A DNA stretch of 11,255 bases, taken from contig JALOMZ010000078.1 of assembly GCA_025455205.1 (NCBI GenBank), positions 1-11,255 of the forward strand, given 5' to 3'. A program made the position numbers and the translations under genes. Below the pieces are notes generated by a model. The model saw only the letters and a program-made list of their open reading frames with translations, made no database searches and was not told the origin of the DNA. The stretch is from Chitinophagaceae bacterium (GTDB lineage: Bacteria; Bacteroidota; Bacteroidia; Chitinophagales; Chitinophagaceae). Below, in pieces: positions 6,550-11,255 of this stretch; within the stretch, counting starts at the first letter, position 1, and the number at the start of each line of letters is the position of its first letter.

Positions 6550-7200
6550 TCAGAGGTTGAGGTGTACCGAATAATCAAACAGGTCATCGTCGTCCAGGTC
6601 GGTAACCAGGAACCCGGCGCCGCGGTCCCGGCATTCGGCCGCAATGAGTCCCGCCGCTTTGCGGGCATTGTCACGATCAAGGTGGCTGAAAGGCTCATCC
6701 ATGATCAGGAAGGTAAATGGCTGCACCAGGGCGCGGATGATGGCGATACGCTGCTGTTCGCCGTAGCTGCAGGTAGAGGTCTGCTGACCCAGCACATGCG
6801 CCACCCCCAGCTGCGCTGCCATGGCCTGCACTTTTTCAAGGCTGCAGTATGGCTTTCCCGGCATATTGCGCTTCAGCTCAATATTCTCGAGGGCGGTAAT
6901 CTGGCCAAACAAGCGCAGGTCCTGAAATACCACACTCAGCTTTTCCTGCCGGTATTGGGCCATGGCTTCGGCCGGAATATCAAGCACATTGACCCCATCG
7001 TAGGCAACGGTCCCATCATAATCCCTGCGCAGATTCCAGATGATATGCGTAAGGGTGGTTTTGCCGCTGCCACTGGGTGCTTTCACCTTAATATGATCGC
7101 CGGCGCGCAGCACCAGCTCCCGGTTCCAGATGTCCGACATCCCCGAAAGGGCCTTTTCGCGGATGGGGGCGGGCACAACCTGATGGAGGGTGATGGTCAT
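6550..7200 (-). CDS. ABC transporter ATP-binding protein with non-canonical motifs
   Basis: A 216-residue nucleotide-binding domain that should power the FtsX-like permease encoded 9 bp downstream. Seen in order: Walker A APSGSGKTT (41-49; first Gly replaced by Ala), Q-loop Gln93 in VVFQDLRLF, signature CSYGEQQR (144-151, in place of LSGGEQQR), Walker B FLIMDEP (164-170) with the catalytic Glu169, and D-loop SHLD (172-175). Where VTHD is expected the sequence is VTDLD (199-203), so the switch histidine is missing. Lys47, Gln93, Asp168 and Glu169 are all present. I chose the ATG at 7200: it puts Walker A 40 residues in, as in LolD/FtsE. A longer frame to 7296 would begin upstream of, and read across, the terminator hairpin of the preceding gene. 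Hydrolysis may be slow or depend on another residue. Confidence 0.88.
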   Translation of the reverse strand: MTITLHQVVPAPIREKALSGMSDIWNRELVLRAGDHIKVKAPSGSGKTTLTHIIWNLRRDYDGTVAYDGVNVLDIPAEAMAQYRQEKLSVVFQDLRLFGQITALENIELKRNMPGKPYCSLEKVQAMAAQLGVAHVLGQQTSTCSYGEQQRIAIIRALVQPFTFLIMDEPFSHLDRDNARKAAGLIAAECRDRGAGFLVTDLDDDDLFDYSVHLNL

Positions 7201-7253
7201 GATGCGGGTAATGGTAGGCGTATGGTGTTCAGATCTCCGTGGGCAATATCCCG

Positions 7254-7289
7254 AAAAATACATTGCCACAGAAACACGCTGTGGCAATG
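7254..7289 (-). terminator. Intrinsic terminator of the DUF4836-like lipoprotein gene
   Basis: A perfect 11-bp stem (7261-7271 with 7279-7289) closes a 7-nt loop; on the minus strand it is followed by TATTTTT (7260-7254). It lies 43 nt after the lipoprotein stop codon and separates that gene from the ABC pair. The tail reads TATTTTTC, one base from the -7 consensus TAnnTTTG, so it might also serve as a promoter element for the ABC genes (ATG 53 nt downstream). Confidence 0.85.
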
Positions 7290-7332
7290 ATATCAACAGT
7301 CAGGTACTTACTGAGGTTCAACGTCCCCGGGC

Positions 7333-9042
7333 TTATTGCAGCGAAGACTCCATGCGCTGGTACAAAGCCTCTTCCTCCTTTTCCTTCAGCTTCATTTCCT
7401 CGGCGGCATACATCAGGAAGCGCACCATCTGGGGCAGGGCATTCTTACCGGGCGCCATCACCACCTCACCCTGGCTGCTGATCTTCTTGCCGTCGAAATT
7501 GGCGGTATTGAACCACATTTCCCGGAAGGTTTCCCGCGAGCGGTGGAGGATATTCTTTTCATGCAGATCACTGCTGTCGAACACCGCATCGGGTATACCC
7601 TGCAGGATACTGGCGGCATCTACATAAAAGCCTATGGACTTGCCCTTGAGCGCAGTTACAGCACCGGCTTTTACAGCGGGATTGGGTTTGGCCGCCGCAT
7701 AGCCGGCATACAGGGCACTGTCGGAGGCTATGATCAGCACATCATTTTCCACACCAGCCACCACCGCATTGCCTGCTGCCATATCAGTGGGCGGCACCAC
7801 GGGGTAAATGCGGTTGCCCTCACGGCGTATCAGCTGCTGCTTTTCGGCCAGTGCCAGCAGCTTGTCGAAGGCTGCCTTGTCGCCAATGCGCACTGCAGCC
7901 AGCAATTGGCCCGTGGGCATATACGACATGAAATCTTCTGCCTGTCCTTTGTTCATGGTTTTAACCGTGAAGTCACTCGACATAATAGCGAAATCGCCTT
8001 TGAATGCCTTTATTACTTCGTCCATGGTGATGCCGGTTTCAGCCAGGGCCACCCCGGCCAGGGCATCAAAACCGGTTTCCTGCAGAAATGCCGGCAGCAG
8101 CTGGGGGTTAAAACTGAAAGCGGTAACGGTATTCACATTGCTGCCGGGATACCTTTCCACCAGGCTCATGTCTACCACGGGACCGGCATATTTTTTCAGC
8201 AGTTCCGACATTTTAGCCCCGGCATAGGCTTCGTTCTCCATCAGGATCCTGCCTTCTTCAAAATTGATCCGCGTTACACTGTATACTCCCTGCAGCAGTT
8301 CTTTCAGCTTGGTTTGCATAGCCGCCATAAAGGGATTCACGGTGGCGCCGGTGAGTGCATCGCTGTTGGTGAACACCATCACATCTGAAGGCTTCTCCAG
8401 GGCTGTCACAAAATCCTTCACCGACAGGATGCTTTCATCCTTTTTCTGTTCGAAAAATTTCTTCAGCAGGGCCTTCACGCCTTCTGCTCCCGGCAGGGCG
8501 CCAATGGGAGCCTCGGTGCTGTCGTTTAGCAGATCATAATCTTCGGCGGTGTGGGTACCTACCATCATAACGGCACCCTTTTTCCAGCCCAGTACCATAT
8601 CGCCCATGTCTACCATGCTGATATCTCCTTCCTGCTGCACTTTGGGCGCCTGGGGCATTTTGGCTATGAAAGCCTCCAGTTTGGCCGCATCTTTCAGGCC
8701 CGCCACCATCTGGAAGCTGGCGCTGCCGGTGGTTACATCCAGGGCGGGGATGGCCACCAATACCTTCTGCTCAAAATCAACGCCGGCATCCCTGAATTCG
8801 GCCCACTTGGCCAGGGCCTCCGAATAATCCTTGGAATCATGATCGTCCTTCAGCACGCTCAGCATGTTCTCCATGGTCAGAGAGTCTTCTGCCAGCTTCT
8901 GTGTGAGGCGCTGAACATCAAAGGAGATCACATATCCGGCCGTTTTCGGAATATATCGGGCGTAGTCGGGGCCTTTCTTGCTGCAGGAGCTGAGCAACAC
9001 CGCAACCAACAGTATAAGACCTGTAAACTGTCTGAACTTCAT
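7333..9042 (-). CDS. Lipoprotein, DUF4836-like family
   Basis: A 569-residue protein of unknown function, probably attached to the outer or inner membrane by lipid. It starts with a lipoprotein signal peptide: MKFRQFTGLILLVAVLLSSC, with lipobox LSSC and Cys20 as the lipidated residue. The mature part opens with DYARYIPKTAGYVISFDVQR (26-45). This 'sequence of small strands after IPK-a-V' opening, the repeated sections on a 'model' of self versus threshold (for example QMVAGLKDAAKLEAFIAKMP), and the total length resemble Bacteroidota DUF4836 lipoproteins. The C-terminal 30 residues are charged and helical (MKLKEKEEEALYQRM). I chose the ATG at 9042. The frame stays open to 9804, but that part is antisense to mgsA and lies upstream of a good promoter. 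The gene is divergent from mgsA and monocistronic, with its own terminator. No catalytic motif is visible. Confidence 0.75.
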   Translation of the reverse strand: MKFRQFTGLILLVAVLLSSCSKKGPDYARYIPKTAGYVISFDVQRLTQKLAEDSLTMENMLSVLKDDHDSKDYSEALAKWAEFRDAGVDFEQKVLVAIPALDVTTGSASFQMVAGLKDAAKLEAFIAKMPQAPKVQQEGDISMVDMGDMVLGWKKGAVMMVGTHTAEDYDLLNDSTEAPIGALPGAEGVKALLKKFFEQKKDESILSVKDFVTALEKPSDVMVFTNSDALTGATVNPFMAAMQTKLKELLQGVYSVTRINFEEGRILMENEAYAGAKMSELLKKYAGPVVDMSLVERYPGSNVNTVTAFSFNPQLLPAFLQETGFDALAGVALAETGITMDEVIKAFKGDFAIMSSDFTVKTMNKGQAEDFMSYMPTGQLLAAVRIGDKAAFDKLLALAEKQQLIRREGNRIYPVVPPTDMAAGNAVVAGVENDVLIIASDSALYAGYAAAKPNPAVKAGAVTALKGKSIGFYVDAASILQGIPDAVFDSSDLHEKNILHRSRETFREMWFNTANFDGKKISSQGEVVMAPGKNALPQMVRFLMYAAEEMKLKEKEEEALYQRMESSLQ

Positions 9043-9056
9043 GACGAATTTTTGGA

Positions 9057-9087
9057 CAAAATAACAGGGAATCCAGGCGCTGGCAAA
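9057..9087 (-). promoter_or_regulatory. Predicted promoter of the DUF4836-like lipoprotein gene
   Basis: On the minus strand a TTTG -33 box (9087-9084) is followed, after 20 nt, by TATTTTG (9063-9057), which is the -7 consensus TAnnTTTG shortened by one base. The ATG lies 14 nt downstream. The spacing fits the Bacteroidota rule well and supports the start at 9042. Confidence 0.5.
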
Positions 9088-9264
9088 AACTGGCCCCTGC
9101 ATATACAGCGGCGGGTTATAGCCGGTTCTATGGGCATTTGGCAGGGATGTAAGGAAGGCTATGGCGGTGCACCAGGCTGCATGACGCAGTTTTCCGGCGC
9201 CCCATTCTGCAAAAGCGCCTATTTTCAGGCACCAAACTACGTATACCCAATTACCGCATAGCAT

Positions 9265-9723
9265 ATGAAATACGATATCCGCCACCTGCCCGCCCGCAAG
9301 CGCATTGCCCTGGTGGCCCACGACCATAAGAAAGACGACCTCATCGACTGGGCCTGGTTCAACCGCGAGATGCTGGCCAAGCATGAGCTCTTTGCCACGG
9401 GTACCACTGGCAGGCTGCTGGAAGAAAAACTGGACCGTCCGGTACGCAAACTCATGAGCGGCCCGCTGGGCGGCGACCAGCAGATTGGGGCCATGATTGC
9501 CAACGGGGAGATTGACATGCTCATTTTTTTCTGGGATCCTATGGAGGCGCAACCGCATGATACCGACATCAAGGCCCTGCTGCGCCTGGTGGCCGTATGG
9601 AATATACCCATGGCTTCCGACCGCAGCACGGCCGACTTCATGCTCACCAGCCCCCTGATGAACCATCCTTATGAATGCAAGGTGCCCGATTACAGCAACT
9701 ACCTGAAGCGCAGCATCCCCTGA
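9265..9723 (+). CDS. mgsA: Methylglyoxal synthase
   Basis: Converts dihydroxyacetone phosphate to methylglyoxal and phosphate in the cytoplasm, a bypass that frees phosphate when triose phosphates build up. The 152 residues align without large gaps to the E. coli enzyme: LPARKRIALVAHDHKK (8-23), ATGTTGRLL (44-52), MSGPLGGDQQIGA (64-76), IFFWDPMEAQPHDTDIKALL (87-106), VWNIPMA (111-117). The catalytic residues fall at the E. coli numbers: His19 and Asp20, Asp71 in GGDQQ, His98 and Asp101. The phosphate-binding Thr/Gly residues of ATGTTG are intact. The full length and unbroken motifs say it is active. The ATG at 9265 is preceded by no Shine-Dalgarno. It heads a likely two-gene operon with the two-TM protein 12 bp downstream. 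No glyoxalase gene is in the window. Confidence 0.97.
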   Translation: MKYDIRHLPARKRIALVAHDHKKDDLIDWAWFNREMLAKHELFATGTTGRLLEEKLDRPVRKLMSGPLGGDQQIGAMIANGEIDMLIFFWDPMEAQPHDTDIKALLRLVAVWNIPMASDRSTADFMLTSPLMNHPYECKVPDYSNYLKRSIP

Positions 9724-9735
9724 TGACAGATTGCC

Positions 9736-10266
9736 ATGGGAAAGAGATCGCCTTATGATCCATATGAGGTGGTGGAGCAAAGCAACAAGCAACTCCGCCT
9801 GCAATTGAGTGCATCGCAGCAGCTCTTTTACCGCATTGTTACACGCATCCTGCCCGGGGTCATCACCATTGCGCTCAGCGTTTTATTCATGCACCTGCTG
9901 CGGCAGGGTGAAACCCAAAAACTGTGGTGGGTATTGCTGGCCATGACAGGGCCGCTCATGTTGCTGTTCATTCCCAGCTGGCCGGACATCCACATCAGAA
10001 AAGGAATGATCACGGTGTCAAGGCACCAGGGATTCAGCACTAAAACAAATACCTTCCGGGTGGACCAGGGCTCCGGATTCGAAGCACGGTTGATCTTCCT
10101 GCACAAAAACGTGTACTATAATGTTTACCTGATCCATCCGCAGGGCAGGCGGCAGAAGATCTTCGAGATACCTACGCCACCTTTCAGCCTCCGGAGGCGG
10201 GAAAAGGACAACCTGCTCGAGGCCCTGCGTATTTTTAGCCTGCCATCAGAAACCGATACAGCCTGA
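9736..10266 (+). CDS. Two-TM membrane protein of unknown function
   Basis: I do not recognise a named family. The 176 residues begin with a polar, Gln-rich segment (1-32). They are followed by two transmembrane helices at about 37-55 (ILPGVITIALSVLFMHLL) and 64-81 (WWVLLAMTGPLMLLFIPS). The rest, about 82-176, is soluble with short alternating strands and an end rich in basic residues (PPFSLRRREKDNLLEALRIF at 147-166). This helix-pair-plus-beta layout, ending in a helix, recalls small PH-like membrane proteins, but this is a resemblance only. Both termini would lie in the cytoplasm. The ATG at 9736 is 12 bp after the mgsA stop, so the two are probably cotranscribed. Its stop codon directly abuts that of the convergent CpeT-family gene. 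Confidence 0.75.
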   Translation: MGKRSPYDPYEVVEQSNKQLRLQLSASQQLFYRIVTRILPGVITIALSVLFMHLLRQGETQKLWWVLLAMTGPLMLLFIPSWPDIHIRKGMITVSRHQGFSTKTNTFRVDQGSGFEARLIFLHKNVYYNVYLIHPQGRRQKIFEIPTPPFSLRRREKDNLLEALRIFSLPSETDTA

Positions 10267-10899
10267 TCATTGGATACGGTGGAAGCGGTAGCCTCCCTTA
10301 ATGGCGCCCCAAACCTGCTTCCCTGCTGCATTCCAGCCCCTATCCCAGCTTACCATGCCCCAGGCGCCTATGCGCACTTCACTGCTGGCATAGCTTGCGC
10401 CACGCAGGCTGCTCAGGCAGTCATTGCCCGGTGTGCTGCCCTCAAATTCGCCCTGCGCATTCCGGCGCAGGTAAATAGCACAACCCTGCCGGTCGAGCAA
10501 CGAGTCTGTGGTTAAGCCCTGCAGCTTGAGCGTATCACGCCAGGCGCCGGCAAAACGCAATGGCTGCGGCAATTCATACACCTTGCTCACCAGGGTCTGC
10601 GCATCCTGTCGGTACAGGCGGTAGATACGCTGGCGATAAGGCTGCTGCAGGTTGCCGGCGGCCGCCTGCTCCACATACAGCCAATGACCATCGGTTCGGT
10701 GGGTCCATACCGGCTGCATGCGCAGTTCAATGTGCAGGAAGGCGGAATCCTCCTTCGACTGCGCCTCACTGCTGAAATGCCCGGTCATCCACTGTTTAAG
10801 CAAGTTAATTTCGGTGTCGCCCTTGTATTGCGTCCATGCCGTATTCGCAAGCAACAGTGCCAGCCCCACAACGGCGAGGCGCCGGAAGATCTCGAACAT
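10267..10899 (-). CDS. CpcT/CpeT-family (chromophore lyase-like) secreted protein
   Basis: In cyanobacteria CpcT/CpeT proteins attach or chaperone bilins on phycobiliproteins; members in other bacteria have no known function. The 210-residue product (from the ATG at 10899) has a signal peptide (hydrophobic core LAVVGLALLLANTAW). It then shows the family landmarks: WLYVEQA (73-79), PYRQRIYRL (87-95), GCAIYLRR (139-146), EGSTPGNDCLSSLRGASYAS (153-172), and SWDRGWNAAGKQVWGAIKGGYRF (184-206), where SWDRG and KQVWG are nearly invariant. A GTG at 10905 would overlap the stop codon of the upstream serine hydrolase gene as GTGA; the ATG two codons later sits 2 bp after that stop. Either way the two genes are translationally coupled. 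Export to the periplasm differs from the cytoplasmic cyanobacterial enzymes and argues against bilin work. Confidence 0.85.
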   Translation of the reverse strand: MFEIFRRLAVVGLALLLANTAWTQYKGDTEINLLKQWMTGHFSSEAQSKEDSAFLHIELRMQPVWTHRTDGHWLYVEQAAAGNLQQPYRQRIYRLYRQDAQTLVSKVYELPQPLRFAGAWRDTLKLQGLTTDSLLDRQGCAIYLRRNAQGEFEGSTPGNDCLSSLRGASYASSEVRIGAWGMVSWDRGWNAAGKQVWGAIKGGYRFHRIQ

Positions 10900-10901
10900 G
10901 G

Positions 10902-11255
10902 TCACTTGTTTTGAGGGGGCATCAAGCTTTCGTACACAATATCCTGGATGCGCCCCCGGATGTTGAGGTCCAGCAGCTTTCGGTTGTCGCCCCCTTCGGG
11001 ATTCACCCGGTTGCTCAGGAACACATACACCAGTTCCTTATCCGGATCCACCCAAACGCAGGTGCCGGTGAAGCCGGTATGCCCATAGGTGGCAGGAGAA
11101 ACATATTGCGCCGGGTAGGCACGGCGGGGATCGCGCCGCTCATTATCCTTTTCCGGCTTGTCAAAGCCCAGGCCCCGGCGGCTGATGGGGGTTTGGTAAC
11201 TGGTGAACCAGTCTATCGTTTCCTTTTTGAGGTAACGCTTGCCATGGAAGGTGCC
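10902..11255 (-). CDS. Serine hydrolase / class C beta-lactamase-like protein, C-terminal 117 residues (5' part outside window)
   Basis: The frame is open from the window edge to the TGA at 10904-10902. It encodes the end of a penicillin-binding-protein-like serine hydrolase. The fragment contains YGHTGFTGTCVWVDP (57-71 of the fragment), in which HTG takes the place of the KTG box of beta-lactamases. This is followed by the last core strand ELVYVFLSNRVNP (74-86) and a terminal helix (RGRIQDIVYESL). In Bacteroidota the same C-terminal pattern is common in GH3 N-acetylglucosaminidase / serine hydrolase fusions and in stand-alone esterase-like enzymes; which one this is cannot be told here because the SxxK and YxN boxes lie outside. 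It is the first gene of a coupled pair with the CpeT-family protein. Confidence 0.85.
   Translation of the reverse strand, partial: GTFHGKRYLKKETIDWFTSYQTPISRRGLGFDKPEKDNERRDPRRAYPAQYVSPATYGHTGFTGTCVWVDPDKELVYVFLSNRVNPEGGDNRKLLDLNIRGRIQDIVYESLMPPQNK

Noticed and set aside
7201..7296. Longer N-terminus for the ABC ATPase
   Set aside because: It would start upstream of, and read through, the lipoprotein terminator hairpin and adds 32 residues with no counterpart in ABC ATPases.
9183..9224. GGCGC/GCGCC arms followed by TATTTT upstream of mgsA, as a terminator or promoter
   Set aside because: Only a 5-bp stem with a long loop, and TATTTTCA has two mismatches to the -7 consensus.
9043..9804. Upstream extension of the lipoprotein frame by 254 codons on the minus strand
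   Set aside because: It is antisense to all of mgsA, crosses the predicted promoter at 9057-9087, and would bury a clear lipoprotein signal peptide inside the protein. The open frame follows from codon bias of mgsA.
1..11255. Mobile element, phage, CRISPR or defence system
   Set aside because: No transposase, integrase, repeat-spacer array, long terminal repeats or defence-type domains were seen on either strand; the tRNA has no flanking direct repeat of its 3' end that would mark an integration.

Overview
The window looks like chromosome from a Bacteroidota bacterium, most likely of the Chitinophagaceae type, with a moderately GC-rich base composition. The evidence is an ECF sigma factor / FecR / SusC-type receptor cascade, a DUF4836-like lipoprotein, a PorT/OMP_b-brl-type barrel protein, promoters resembling the Bacteroidota -7 box TAnnTTTG, and the near absence of Shine-Dalgarno sequences. 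No transposase, integrase, phage gene or CRISPR array is visible, so this reads as ordinary core and accessory chromosome rather than an island.

Layout. Positions 1-2919 (minus strand) hold a cell-surface signalling and uptake cassette in transcription order: ECF sigma factor (2919-2329), FecR-like anti-sigma factor (2240-1116), and a SusC-family TonB-dependent receptor with an N-terminal STN signalling domain, cut off by the window edge (882-1). The gene-free stretch 2920-3230 carries several short repeats and then the promoter of a CAU-anticodon tRNA (3231-3307, probably tRNA-Ile2), which is followed by a strong terminator. On the plus strand come a small outer-membrane barrel protein (3395-4024) with its own terminator, and the GTPase HflX (4116-5300), which starts at TTG. 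The tail of that terminator doubles as a -7 promoter box for hflX.

Positions 5338-7200 (minus) hold a two-gene ABC system: an ATPase with unusual motifs, then an FtsX-type permease. It lies downstream of, but is separated by a hairpin terminator from, a DUF4836-like lipoprotein gene (9042-7333). Divergent from that gene are mgsA (methylglyoxal synthase, 9265-9723) and a two-TM protein of unknown function (9736-10266). At the right end (minus) are the last 117 codons of a serine hydrolase / class C beta-lactamase-like protein and, coupled to it, a secreted CpcT/CpeT-family protein (10899-10267), whose stop codon abuts that of the two-TM gene with no gap.

I did not find a clearly new system. 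The points most worth a second look are the ABC ATPase lacking the usual switch histidine and canonical signature, the terminator/promoter overlap before hflX, a terminator-like hairpin with its T-tract on the wrong strand between fecR and the susC-like gene, and a CpeT-family protein in an apparently non-phototrophic bacterium.
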